Of a stretch of 48,899 nt of DNA, positions 10,616-17,186 are shown one piece after another. The DNA is taken from the IMG/VR virus record IMGVR_UViG_3300042465_006232, positions 1-48,899 of that record, one strand, 5' to 3'. The DNA comes from a virus. Below the pieces are notes generated by a model. That model had not been told where the DNA came from. It searched no databases and was given only the letters and a program-made list of their open reading frames with translations. The translations under genes were made by a program, and so were the position numbers. How positions within the stretch are numbered: position 1 is the stretch's first letter; each line of letters starts with the position of its first letter.

Positions 10616-11155
10616 TTATTTTATTTCGTAGGCGTTAACCTCTTTGTTAATTATGTTTTGAGAAAGCTTTGTTTTCAATGTTCTAGAGAACTTGAAAGAA
10701 TACAATGATTTGTTTTTTAAGCTTGTTCTAAACAGGTAGTGTTTCAATTTAAACAAATACCCAGAAGAGTGCGAGTTTATGTGCCTTACAAACGTTTTTC
10801 CTCTAAGCTCTGGCTTTTGCTTCCAAAGTATGTTTGTCGCGTTTTGGTCTATAGGAAGATTGTTTATAAGCTCTCCCTTATCGTTCATATAAACTTTTCT
10901 TTCTACTTTAACTAAGTATAAATCGCCAAGCGCACTTCCTAGCGATATGGTATTCCCGTGAGACAAATCTTCTTGAGTCAACTCAAAATATCTAGATATT
11001 ATTTTTGTAATCATCTTTTTATCAATCTCTGGGTATATCTTTTTTATCTTCCAGAAAACGTGAGATATGTACTGCTCATTATTATAATCTGCCTTTATTC
11101 TACTGCGTCTGCTCTTCGCTACTTTGTTGTTGTCTTTGTTGTCTTCTTGGACCAT
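10616..11155 (-). CDS. IHF/HU-like protein of the tail gene cluster
   Basis: A 179-aa basic protein. Residues 25-110 look like an IHF/HU fold: two N-terminal helices (VFWKIKKIYPEI, MITKIISRYFEL), then LGSALGDLYLVKVERK, corresponding to the beta-arm scaffold that in IHF reads G-x-G-x-F. The C-terminal 60 residues are strongly basic (KLKHYLFR, KFSRTLKTKL). IHF-like subunits beside the tail ring gene are a hallmark of crAss-like phages and may bind DNA in the virion or during packaging. The start overlaps the upstream ring gene by 56 bp in another frame. A later start is possible, but the basic N-terminal tail would then be lost. Confidence 0.65.
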   Translation of the reverse strand: MVQEDNKDNNKVAKSRRSRIKADYNNEQYISHVFWKIKKIYPEIDKKMITKIISRYFELTQEDLSHGNTISLGSALGDLYLVKVERKVYMNDKGELINNLPIDQNATNILWKQKPELRGKTFVRHINSHSSGYLFKLKHYLFRTSLKNKSLYSFKFSRTLKTKLSQNIINKEVNAYEIK

Positions 11156-11846
11156 AATAAGGTATGTTTTGGGCTAGCGTATCGTCAGCTCCGTTATTGA
11201 CCGTGTCTTGTTTTAATCTGTATTTTAGTATTAATTCGTTTACCGTTTCTGTAACTATCGGCGCAACTAAGCTTTCTGGAATAGGGTATTTTTTATCGTA
11301 AAAATCACAAGCTACTTCTCCGGGTTTTAAGCAAACAAGCGCATCGGCTTCTTCTGGATCTTCTGCAATAACTTCTAACTTTACTTCCTCTATAAAAACG
11401 TGTGAATTTGAAGGACTGAATAGAATCACTTTTCTGTCGCTAGTTACAGAAACGTAAATTTGATTTGTATTAAATCTTCCTTCAGACAAATAAGGAACTC
11501 TTTCGTGTGCAACTACATTTATCCATTTAGACATAATGCTTTCAAGTTTTACAGACGCTATTCCTTCAGTATCTTGGTCGCTATTTATTGTAGCCGGCAA
11601 TATAAAGTTGCTTTTCAATAACACAACTCCGTCTTCGCATTCTGGATCTGGAGTTAGTTTTAGGCACAAAAGCTGATAAGCCTCTCTTGGCATTTGCTTT
11701 CTTGGATTAGCCGCAAGAACCTCTAAATAAGTCGCTCGTTTGTTTTTGAATAAAAAAGCAAGATGCTCATTAGATAATGTGACATCATCTGAATAAGCAT
11801 TTACCATTTCTCTTGCGCTAGAAATCATTTCTCTTAAAGTAGCCAT
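11100..11846 (-). CDS. Tail ring protein 1 / tail tubular protein
   Basis: A 248-aa protein starting MATLREMISSAREM, followed by a helical N-terminal domain (residues 1-60) and a beta-rich middle. This resembles the P22 gp4 / tail tubular family used for the first ring beneath the portal in podoviruses; in crAss-like phages it adjoins the IHF-like gene as here. The C-terminus is a Gln/Arg-rich tail (about 230-248) that overlaps the start of the IHF-like gene. No membrane segment. It is the first of five contiguous tail genes with 3 to 52 bp spacing or overlap. Confidence 0.65.
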   Translation of the reverse strand: MATLREMISSAREMVNAYSDDVTLSNEHLAFLFKNKRATYLEVLAANPRKQMPREAYQLLCLKLTPDPECEDGVVLLKSNFILPATINSDQDTEGIASVKLESIMSKWINVVAHERVPYLSEGRFNTNQIYVSVTSDRKVILFSPSNSHVFIEEVKLEVIAEDPEEADALVCLKPGEVACDFYDKKYPIPESLVAPIVTETVNELILKYRLKQDTVNNGADDTLAQNIPYYGPRRQQRQQQSSEEQTQ

Positions 11847-11854
11847 ATCATATT

Positions 11855-12466
11855 TTATTTAGCTTTAATGTTGATGTTTATAATTTTACTTTCTCCGCAC
11901 TTATCAATAACAAAAGCTGTTGCTTGTTTTTTACCAAGAAATCTTGTTTTAATTTTAAGCACTGGAATAGTCCATAAATTTCTTTCCCAATAACCAGTTG
12001 CTGTTGTCTCGCCTTGAAATACTCTTTCTGTAAAAACTAACGACAAAGCGTTATTTTCATATTTAATTAAACCTTTATTTACTAGACATTTTGTAGAGTC
12101 TATAAACGGCTTAGATATCGGAGTTTTATTGTTTATAGCAAGTAAGACTTCTGATAAATCAGTTTCTACGATTGTGGTGTCGCGATATTTTAATACGTGG
12201 TTCATTATTGAAGTCACTCTATTTAGCTTAATTCCTTGAAGCTTTAATGCTTCGGAAAGCTCTTTATTGCTTTTAATATAATTAAGCAGTTGTCTATCGG
12301 TATTTACGATATACGCTACCTTAAGACTATCAAACCTATCGTATTGCAATTGATTTTGTATAGTGTCTTTTTTAAACTGAGCTTTATCTTGATAGTCTTT
12401 TACAAAATAAACTACAGTGCAAACAAACACTAGTATTAATATGTATTTTATGTATTCTATTTTCAT
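11855..12466 (-). CDS. Spanin-like inner-membrane lysis protein
   Basis: A 203-aa protein with one N-terminal transmembrane segment (about residues 7-23, YILILVFVCTVVYFV) preceded by Lys, then a periplasmic helix rich in Gln, Lys and Leu (30-90) and a beta-rich C-terminal domain. An i-spanin of Gram-negative phages has this plan: N-terminal anchor, coiled stalk, periplasmic domain. It overlaps the endolysin gene by 1 bp and lies downstream of two small membrane proteins, which supports a lysis role. The globular C-terminal domain is larger than in classical Rz, so an unrelated Bacteroidetes phage membrane protein family is possible. Confidence 0.5.
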   Translation of the reverse strand: MKIEYIKYILILVFVCTVVYFVKDYQDKAQFKKDTIQNQLQYDRFDSLKVAYIVNTDRQLLNYIKSNKELSEALKLQGIKLNRVTSIMNHVLKYRDTTIVETDLSEVLLAINNKTPISKPFIDSTKCLVNKGLIKYENNALSLVFTERVFQGETTATGYWERNLWTIPVLKIKTRFLGKKQATAFVIDKCGESKIININIKAK

Positions 12467-12978
12467 TAATTCTTTGGTATTAATTGCTCTATAGAGTGAG
12501 CAATACTGTTTAATAACAGGCTGTAATTAGGGTCTGTTGCGTATCCTGCTTTTGCAATTTCTCTGATAAACTTATAAGGGTCTTGTCGAACTTTAACCGC
12601 CTCGGCATATCTTCTGTTCTTTAGAAAGAACTGAACGTGGTCTGTAAAACACTCTTCGATTGTTTCAAATTTTCTGAAGTAATCTTTGATTTTATACTTG
12701 TAATACTTCTGTCCCTTGCGTAGCACTGGAGTTACGGAAATAATATGCGGAAATTTAGCATTGGCACTTCTGCTGTACTCAGTTGTAGTAAGTAGTTGCT
12801 CGTTTCCATTAATTCCGTCAGTATCTTTTACGCCGAACAACATATTTCCCGGAGCAATATCTCCCCATCCACTCTCTAAAGCGCCTTGTGCTAGTATTGC
12901 AATGGCCGAGAACCCAGTTAAGTCTTGAGACTTCTTGGCTCCTGGATAAAATTTATTTACGTAGTCTTGTTTTTTCAT
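12466..12978 (-). CDS. Endolysin, glucosaminidase (GH73-like)
   Basis: A 170-aa single-domain enzyme. Residues 24-46 carry the family signature: AILAQGALESGWG with candidate catalytic Glu35, followed by NMLFGVK. The rest (KYKIKDYFRKFETIEECFTDHVQF, then a YAEAV and AGYATDP block near 115-150) matches the FlgJ/GH73 beta-N-acetylglucosaminidase fold that cuts the glycan strand of peptidoglycan. There is no signal peptide, so release needs a holin. The gene touches the spanin-like gene and follows two small membrane-protein genes, making a compact lysis cassette. Confidence 0.85.
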   Translation of the reverse strand: MKKQDYVNKFYPGAKKSQDLTGFSAIAILAQGALESGWGDIAPGNMLFGVKDTDGINGNEQLLTTTEYSRSANAKFPHIISVTPVLRKGQKYYKYKIKDYFRKFETIEECFTDHVQFFLKNRRYAEAVKVRQDPYKFIREIAKAGYATDPNYSLLLNSIAHSIEQLIPKN

Positions 12979-12988
12979 TTTTTATTTT

Positions 12989-13204
12989 TTATTTTTTTTT
13001 ATTTTTAGACGACTTTATATAAGCTTCGTTCTCAGAAAGCTTACGTTCTATTTTGGCTATCAATAAATTAAGACGCTCTTCTTTTTTGTCTGCTTCTATT
13101 TTTTTTTGAATAACCTCTTTAGAAGGATATATCTTTTCCTTTGCAGGAGATAACATTAATGCGCTAAAAGCTAAAATGGCTATAAAGTAAAACGTAGACT
13201 TCAT
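12989..13204 (-). CDS. Small exported or membrane protein in lysis cassette
   Basis: A 71-aa protein: hydrophobic N-terminal segment (residues 4-20, TFYFIAILAFSALMLSP), then a highly charged helix rich in Lys and Glu that is probably coiled coil. The ATG overlaps the stop of the upstream 103-aa gene (ATGA). The first segment could be a signal peptide or an anchor. Alternatives are an outer spanin subunit (but there is no lipobox Cys), a holin regulator or an antiholin. Function unknown; context suggests lysis. Confidence 0.5.
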   Translation of the reverse strand: MKSTFYFIAILAFSALMLSPAKEKIYPSKEVIQKKIEADKKEERLNLLIAKIERKLSENEAYIKSSKNKKK

Positions 13205-13512
13205 TTGTTTTTCGTTATTTCTTTTTTCTCCTCCCTTTGTTCAATAAGGATTTCGAGAAGGTGATTAAATTTATCTGTATAGTATTCAAGTTTGACAGTA
13301 TATCTTTCCTGATCTTTGGCACGGTCAGTATTAATAGAATTATTTCTATTATAAAGAAGTAGATAATTTGCTCTGTGCTGTCTGTCATTTGAGTATGCTA
13401 ATGTTATTAATAATATTATTATTGCTATGTAGTTTACTTGAGTCTTTTCGCTCGGCTTTAATAAAAAATACCAGCTAAGAGTCTTTCTTATTTCAAATAT
13501 AATGCGTTTCAT
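13201..13512 (-). CDS. Small membrane protein, holin-like or spanin-like
   Basis: A 103-aa protein with one clear transmembrane segment (about residues 28-42, YIAIIILLITLAYS), an N-terminal basic region of about 25 residues, and a charged C-terminal helix ending in EEKKEITKNK. First gene of the lysis/tail operon left of the lysogeny cassette; its start lies about 70 bp beyond the terminator at 13580. A holin or spanin component is inferred from size, topology and neighbours; no family was recognised. Confidence 0.5.
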   Translation of the reverse strand: MKRIIFEIRKTLSWYFLLKPSEKTQVNYIAIIILLITLAYSNDRQHRANYLLLYNRNNSINTDRAKDQERYTVKLEYYTDKFNHLLEILIEQREEKKEITKNK

Positions 13513-13579
13513 TGTTGGATTAGATTGTGGCTTGAGCGTGTTTATAGTAAGTTAAAAATTAAAGCAACGCATTAGTTTT

Positions 13580-13609
13580 TATGAAAACAAAAAGAATCAA
13601 AAGATTCTT
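13580..13609 (-). terminator. Intrinsic terminator between lysogeny and lysis genes
   Basis: Read on the minus strand: a 7-bp perfect stem (AAGAATC/GATTCTT, 13603-13609 with 13592-13598) with a TTTT loop, followed by a T-rich tail (TTTTTGTTTTC). It ends leftward transcripts from the small lysogeny-side genes before the lysis operon starts at 13512, which implies a separate late promoter in the 70-bp gap. No convincing TAnnTTTG box was seen in that gap. Confidence 0.6.
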
Positions 13610-13640
13610 GTGTTTAACGCTTTAGCGGACATAACAAATA

Positions 13641-13799
13641 CTACTCCTCCTCAAGAAACGCAGATAATCTTGATCCTATAACGGTGTCTTCTGATTTTTT
13701 ATTTTTCATTTCACTCATAGCTTCAAATTGATCTTCTGTCATTTGGCTGTGAGTTATTGAAGAGTATATTTCTATGTTGTCGGTAATTGAAATTTCCAT
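13641..13799 (-). CDS. Small acidic protein, unknown
   Basis: A 52-aa ORF starting ATG at 13799 and ending TAG at 13641. Acidic and helical: MEISITDN start, a middle SQMTEDQFEAMSEM and the end SAFLEEE. No motif recognised. The ORF fills its interval, has normal codon use, and is followed by an intrinsic terminator, which supports it being real. It is the last of three minus-strand genes running away from the repressor region, so a lysogeny or early regulatory role is possible. Confidence 0.45.
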   Translation of the reverse strand: MEISITDNIEIYSSITHSQMTEDQFEAMSEMKNKKSEDTVIGSRLSAFLEEE

Positions 13800-13946
13800 A
13801 TTGAATGTTATTTTTTATAAAATTAATTGATTAATTAACGGGGGTTCTTACTGTTTATAACTTAATCGTGATTTCTGTTTAATGAAAAAAAGTAATGACT
13901 ATACAAACTTACTCTCTTAAAACGAGTTGTTGACAAAAAGTTTCTA

Positions 13947-14141
13947 TTATTTTTTCCTACTAATTTTTAACAAGTGGTTTTCTACGTTTTGCTCTCGAGC
14001 TTCTTTTTTTGATAGAGGCCTAACTAACTGCTTATTTTCCTCTGGTAATGAGCTATTTAACTTATTTAACATCCTTGTTAGGAAAGCAGCTTCTTCTTCT
14101 GAAATATGCATATTTATTGTTGACTTTTTGTAGTGATACAC
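13947..14141 (-). CDS. Small helical protein, unknown
   Basis: A 64-aa protein rich in Lys, Glu and Asn, predicted helical (EEEAAFLTRMLNKLNSSL, then SKKEAREQNVENHLLK). An alternative start is the internal Met11. No family recognised. It lies between the HTH gene at 14202-14426 and the 52-aa gene on the same strand, 60 bp below the former, and is probably co-transcribed with it from the promoter at 14479-14507. Confidence 0.45.
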   Translation of the reverse strand: MYHYKKSTINMHISEEEAAFLTRMLNKLNSSLPEENKQLVRPLSKKEAREQNVENHLLKISRKK

Positions 14142-14201
14142 ATTGACCTCGCGTTTTCTATAATAGAACGTAAGTAGTTTCTTTGTTTATTATTGGCGCA
14201 A

Positions 14202-14426
14202 TTACTCAAAAAGCTCTTCTTTGTTAACGCTTAGATAATTAATCATCTCTGTTATTACGATATGATTATACAAGTTTCCAAATACATTATTATCCCTTAA
14301 AGCCCTGTAGAACCATTGCTCCACTCTTCTTTCGCTGCATTCGAAATTGTTTGCGATAATTTTATGGAACGCATTATCTCTAACCAATTTCTCAAGAATA
14401 TTCTTTTTTAAAGTTTTTTTTATCAT
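14202..14426 (-). CDS. Small HTH protein, Cro- or excisionase-like candidate
   Basis: A 74-aa basic protein. Residues 15-45 read as helix-turn-helix: a helix with FHKIIANNFE, a turn at CS, then a recognition-type helix ERRVEQWFYRAL. It is encoded divergently from the XRE-family gene at 14539, with 112 bp between the starts. That arrangement and size are typical of a phage Cro-like regulator or excisionase opposing a repressor. Which is not decidable from sequence alone. Confidence 0.5.
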   Translation of the reverse strand: MIKKTLKKNILEKLVRDNAFHKIIANNFECSERRVEQWFYRALRDNNVFGNLYNHIVITEMINYLSVNKEELFE

Positions 14427-14452
14427 TTTATTTTTTAATGTAGATTTTTAGC

Positions 14453-14460
14453 TAACTTTG
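14453..14460 (+). promoter_or_regulatory. -7 box for rightward HTH genes
   Basis: TAACTTTG is an exact TAnnTTTG match on the plus strand, about 80 bp ahead of the 14539 gene. No TTG is present 17-23 bp upstream, so this promoter may be weak or need an activator. Its predicted start point falls inside the dyad at 14464-14476. Confidence 0.45.
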
Positions 14461-14463
14461 AGT

Positions 14464-14476
14464 ATTCAAATTGAAT
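14464..14476. promoter_or_regulatory. Candidate operator, ATTCAA-A-TTGAAT
   Basis: A perfect 6-bp inverted repeat with one central base lies exactly between the two opposing -7 boxes (14453-14460 plus, 14479-14486 minus). A protein bound here would cover the start region of both promoters. The likely ligands are the adjacent HTH proteins. No second copy of this exact dyad was noticed elsewhere in the window. Confidence 0.45.
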
Positions 14477-14478
14477 GT

Positions 14479-14507
14479 CAAAGATAAGTCAACAATTTGT
14501 AAACAAA
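14479..14507 (-). promoter_or_regulatory. Leftward promoter of the lysogeny switch
   Basis: On the minus strand a TTTG (14507-14504) and TATCTTTG (14486-14479) are separated by 17 bp, a full match to the Bacteroidetes TTTG/TTG - N17-23 - TAnnTTTG promoter. It points at the 74-aa HTH gene starting at 14426, leaving a leader of about 45 nt. Confidence 0.65.
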
Positions 14508-14538
14508 AAGTATCTAATATTTTTTTTTAAACTTAAAA

Positions 14539-14943
14539 ATGAGTAATAGGCTAAAGAAAAAACAATCAAACCAATCTCTTAAAAACGCAATCGAATTCCT
14601 AGATCTTGATATGACTATGGAAGAGATGGGTAAAAAAATGAACTATAGCAAAGCTGCTGTAAGCAAGTATCTTGGTGATTTTTCGCCAAGCAAAACTTTT
14701 ATGTCTAAGTTTGAAGAAGTGTTTAATGTTTCTTTAAAAGATTTCGAAGAAGCTGATTACAAACAGCCAGTAACCAAATCAAATGCAATTCAAAGCTCTA
14801 ATGAAGTTATGGATGTGAAAGCGTTAAATCTCTTAGTTCAAGAACTAAGGGAAAGAGTATTCGATCTTAAGGAATCTCTTCTTGCCGAAAGAGAATTTAA
14901 CGAATACATTAAAAAAGAAAACGACAAGCTTAAGTCATCTTAA
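14539..14943 (+). CDS. XRE-family HTH regulator with coiled-coil tail
   Basis: A 134-aa protein. Residues 18-62 form a Cro/C1-type HTH: FLDLDMTMEEMGKKMNYS, the turn, then KAAVSKYLGD and a following FEEVFNVSL helix. Residues 90-134 are a charged coiled coil (VQELRERVFDLKESLLAER), probably for dimerisation. It lacks an S24-type autoprotease domain, so induction would not be by RecA-driven self-cleavage. First gene of the plus-strand cassette that ends with the integrase. Likely repressor or co-regulator of lysogeny. Confidence 0.65.
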   Translation: MSNRLKKKQSNQSLKNAIEFLDLDMTMEEMGKKMNYSKAAVSKYLGDFSPSKTFMSKFEEVFNVSLKDFEEADYKQPVTKSNAIQSSNEVMDVKALNLLVQELRERVFDLKESLLAEREFNEYIKKENDKLKSS

Positions 14944-14983
14944 TTATTGAATAAATAATAAATCAATTAATAAACCTAATGTT

Positions 14984-15298
14984 ATGAATCAACTTGATAA
15001 AAGAATTTTCGACTTAATGGATATGCTTATGTCTTACGGAGAAATAAGATTTAAGGTTGACTTCTGTAGAAGCGTTGGAATGTATCCTCAGGTATTAAAT
15101 CAAATAGCTTCTGGTAGAAATCATTTTACACTTGAGCAAGTGAACTCTATTTGCAAAGTGTACAATGTAAATGCTAATTGGATCTTAGGAACTGAAGACA
15201 ACGTGTTTACTAAAGACAGCAGTGTACAAATAGTGTACAAAGATGGAGAGAAATCTGTATTGAGACGCTTGCAAGCCCCTGTATTAGCGGTAAAATAA
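14984..15298 (+). CDS. XRE-like phage repressor, HTH protein
   Basis: A 104-aa protein, 40 bp after the first HTH gene. Residues 20-70 read as a lambda-repressor-like HTH: FKVDFCRSVGMYPQVLNQIASG, with NHFTLEQVNSICKVYNVNANWILG closing it, the typical C1-like end in Bacteroidetes phages. The remaining 35 residues are basic and beta-like. The gene body itself carries three GTGTACAA words, two of them 11 bp apart, matching a pair in front of the integrase, so it may regulate itself and the integrase. No protease domain. Confidence 0.65.
   Translation: MNQLDKRIFDLMDMLMSYGEIRFKVDFCRSVGMYPQVLNQIASGRNHFTLEQVNSICKVYNVNANWILGTEDNVFTKDSSVQIVYKDGEKSVLRRLQAPVLAVK
15222..15240. repeat. Paired GTGTACAA sites inside repressor gene
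   Basis: GTGTACAA occurs at 15222-15229 and 15233-15240, exactly 11 bp apart (one helical turn). A third copy is at 15158-15165. The core TGTACA is palindromic and so a plausible dimer-binding half of a cooperative operator. The repeats encode ordinary residues (V-Q-I-V-Y-K), so codon constraint alone could explain one copy but hardly the phasing. Confidence 0.4.
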
Positions 15299-15342
15299 AC
15301 GTCAAAAAAAATACAGCTAGAATCCCTTCCTCTCTGCTTAAA

Positions 15343-15376
15343 AACGGGAGCGTCAGTATTTACAGGCGTTCCCGTT
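15343..15376. terminator. Hairpin between repressor and integrase
   Basis: AACGGGAGCG (15343-15352) pairs with CGTTCCCGTT (15367-15376) over 10 bp with one G-T pair, around a 14-nt loop. On the plus strand it is followed by CTCTGTTAAAA, not a T-run. On the minus strand it is followed by TTTTTAAG. It may attenuate readthrough into the integrase or stop leftward transcripts. The flanks CTCTGCTTAAAAA and CTCTGTTAAAAAA form an imperfect direct repeat. Confidence 0.4.
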
Positions 15377-15392
15377 CTCTGTTAAAAAAAAG

Positions 15393-15411
15393 GTGTACAA
15401 AAGGTGTACAA
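15393..15411. repeat. Tandem 11-bp repeat with GTGTACAA before integrase
   Basis: AAGGTGTACAA is repeated back to back, giving GTGTACAA at 15393-15400 and 15404-15411 with the same 11-bp phase as the pair at 15222-15240. It sits 11-29 bp ahead of the chosen integrase ATG, an ideal place to block its transcription or translation. Candidate operator for the neighbouring XRE proteins. Confidence 0.5.
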
Positions 15412-15421
15412 TACTTACAAA

Positions 15422-16582
15422 ATGAGCGCTAAATTTACCATACCGAAACTTGTAAAATACGACGACGATTCGAAACCGTGGTACGTATATTTTAGGTATG
15501 AAAAAAAACTATTCAGGTATAAATTTAGTCTGAACTATATTAAGAACCTTTCTGAACGCGAACACGAATTTAGAGAAGTTTGTAAAATCCTACTGAGTAA
15601 ATTAAACTCAGGTTGGAATCCAAACATTAAAGACCACGAAGCAGAATTAAGTGAATACACTTTAAACGAAGCGTTGGATTTTGCATTAGCTAAAAAAAAG
15701 CCTAACGTGTCTCTTAAGACGTATCAAGGTTATTCAGGTACGGTAAGATTCATTAAATCATCTGTGATAGATTTGAACTTAAAAAACTTAAAAGTTATAG
15801 AAGTCAAAAGAGTTCACATTAAACTAATTTTAGAGAAAACAATTGAATTGCGTAAATGGAGCAACAAAGCTCATAACAAACACTTAGGATATCTGAAGGC
15901 TATATTAAGCGAATTAATTCAATGGGATATAATAGAGACCAATCCTGCATTTAACGTTAAGTCTTTGCCTGAGACAGAATCAGATGCAAATGTACCTGCT
16001 AGCTTGGCAGATATAGACAGAATCAGAAAAGAGCTGTCTACTAACCATAAAAGCTTTTACGTTTTTGTCATTACTATTTTTCACACTGGAATTCGTCCTG
16101 CTGAAATATTAAAACTAAAACTCATAGACGTCAATCTTAAAGCCGGCGAAATCACTCTTTCTCCAGATATCACGAAAACCAACAAAAAGAGAATCGTACC
16201 TATTAATAAGTACTTGCTTAAATTTTATAAAGAAATGGATTTTGAAAGTCTTCCTAAAGAGTATTATCTTTTCGGAACCTTTAGAACGCCTAAAAAAATA
16301 TACAAAAAAACTGAACCTGATTTTATTCCTGGACCGAGAAAAGTAAGTAGATGTACTGCCACAAGACGTTGGGAGTCAATAGTAAAACTTGGTCTTAAGA
16401 TAGATATGAATTTGTATGCTATGAAGCATTATGGAGCCGACCAAAAGATACTTGCCGGTTTACCGTTAGACACATTAAGAGAACTCTATGGTCATTCAAG
16501 TACGTTGATGACTGAGAAGTATGCCAAGAAAGTAAAAGAAGTGTACAGGAGACAGATCATGGATCAATCTCCTGACTTCTAA
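15422..16582 (+). CDS. int: Tyrosine recombinase, phage integrase
   Basis: A 386-aa integrase from the ATG at 15422. A GTG at 15404 would add six residues but lies inside the GTGTACAA repeat, so I rejected it. The N-terminal arm-binding region and a SAM-like core-binding domain (about 75-185) precede the catalytic domain. Catalytic residues seen: Arg225 in HTGIRPAE, a beta-hairpin Lys around 252-256 (TKTNKKR), a YAMKH box (332-336) replacing the usual HxxRH, His358 in LYGHSS, and nucleophile Tyr367 in MTEKY. The Y-x-x-K-H form is common in integrases of Bacteroidetes phages and transposons. It would insert the phage into, and with a helper excise it from, the host chromosome. It ends 6 bp from the convergent holin-like gene. 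Confidence 0.9.
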   Translation: MSAKFTIPKLVKYDDDSKPWYVYFRYEKKLFRYKFSLNYIKNLSEREHEFREVCKILLSKLNSGWNPNIKDHEAELSEYTLNEALDFALAKKKPNVSLKTYQGYSGTVRFIKSSVIDLNLKNLKVIEVKRVHIKLILEKTIELRKWSNKAHNKHLGYLKAILSELIQWDIIETNPAFNVKSLPETESDANVPASLADIDRIRKELSTNHKSFYVFVITIFHTGIRPAEILKLKLIDVNLKAGEITLSPDITKTNKKRIVPINKYLLKFYKEMDFESLPKEYYLFGTFRTPKKIYKKTEPDFIPGPRKVSRCTATRRWESIVKLGLKIDMNLYAMKHYGADQKILAGLPLDTLRELYGHSSTLMTEKYAKKVKEVYRRQIMDQSPDF

Positions 16583-16588
16583 ATTAAT

Positions 16589-16759
16589 TTATGCAGTAGC
16601 ATCTGCTCCAAAAAGCAATCCTATTCCGCCAAGCACTGTGGCGATAGTTGAAGTTAAAGTTACCTCAGTAACATTTCCAGTTGTGATTGCAAAATACAAT
16701 CCTACGATACCACCAGCAATCATTGCAATTCCTGCTGATGTAGTTTTCCAGTTTTTCAT
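16589..16759 (-). CDS. Small two-helix membrane protein, holin-like
   Basis: A 56-aa ORF from ATG at 16759 to TAA at 16589. Two hydrophobic Gly/Ala-rich segments (residues 9-25, AGIAMIAGGIVGLYFAI, and 36-53, TSTIATVLGGIGLLFG) joined by a polar loop; short charged N-terminus MKNWK. Small class II holins look like this. It is the last gene of the right-hand minus-strand operon, separated from the other lysis genes by the lysogeny cassette. A phage tail-tip membrane peptide is an alternative. Confidence 0.55.
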   Translation of the reverse strand: MKNWKTTSAGIAMIAGGIVGLYFAITTGNVTEVTLTSTIATVLGGIGLLFGADATA

Positions 16760-16771
16760 TTTTATTGTTGT

Positions 16772-17176
16772 TTATTGATTAAGTTTTTTTAATGCTTCTT
16801 TTAATTTTTGTGCTTCACTTTTTTTATATTTCCCACGCTTTTTAGGCTTTGGTTTTGGCGTTGGTATTGGAGTGCCTTTTGTGAACTTATTTTCGTAAAG
16901 CAAGTCTGCATCTATGATGTTGCCGCCTATTACAAAACTTCCATTTCCTAAATTACCAGAGCCTATTACTATTTGACTTTGAGTAAATGCCGTGTTGCAA
17001 AAAAACATCAGCGCTATTGCACTACTTTTTTGACAATACTTTAAAGACTCTAAAGCCTTTGCAAAGTTCTTAACAGTATCTTTTGAAACAATATCTCTCT
17101 TTAAAAGAAACATATAATGCTTGCGCAAAGTAGCTTCTCTAAGTTGATTTGTTGAGATTTCTTTTTGTAATTTCAT
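16772..17176 (-). CDS. Membrane-anchored basic protein, unknown
   Basis: A 134-aa protein: basic helical N-terminus (1-48), a hydrophobic segment at about 50-66 (SAIALMFFCNTAFTQ) that resembles a signal-anchor with a Flavobacteriia-type Q after it, a Gly-rich stretch (GSGNLGNGSFVIGG), then a Pro-Lys repeat (PTPKPKPKKRG) and a basic helical end. It follows the NHL fibre gene by 10 bp and precedes the holin-like gene by 12 bp. No family recognised. The internal signal-like segment means it could be surface-exposed or a lysis factor. Confidence 0.45.
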   Translation of the reverse strand: MKLQKEISTNQLREATLRKHYMFLLKRDIVSKDTVKNFAKALESLKYCQKSSAIALMFFCNTAFTQSQIVIGSGNLGNGSFVIGGNIIDADLLYENKFTKGTPIPTPKPKPKKRGKYKKSEAQKLKEALKKLNQ

Positions 17177-17186
17177 AGTTTAATTA

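Noticed and set aside
13513-16590. attP site beside the integrase
   Set aside because: No core with arm-type repeats could be singled out; the integrase ends only 6 bp from the next gene. The GTGTACAA repeats look more like operators.
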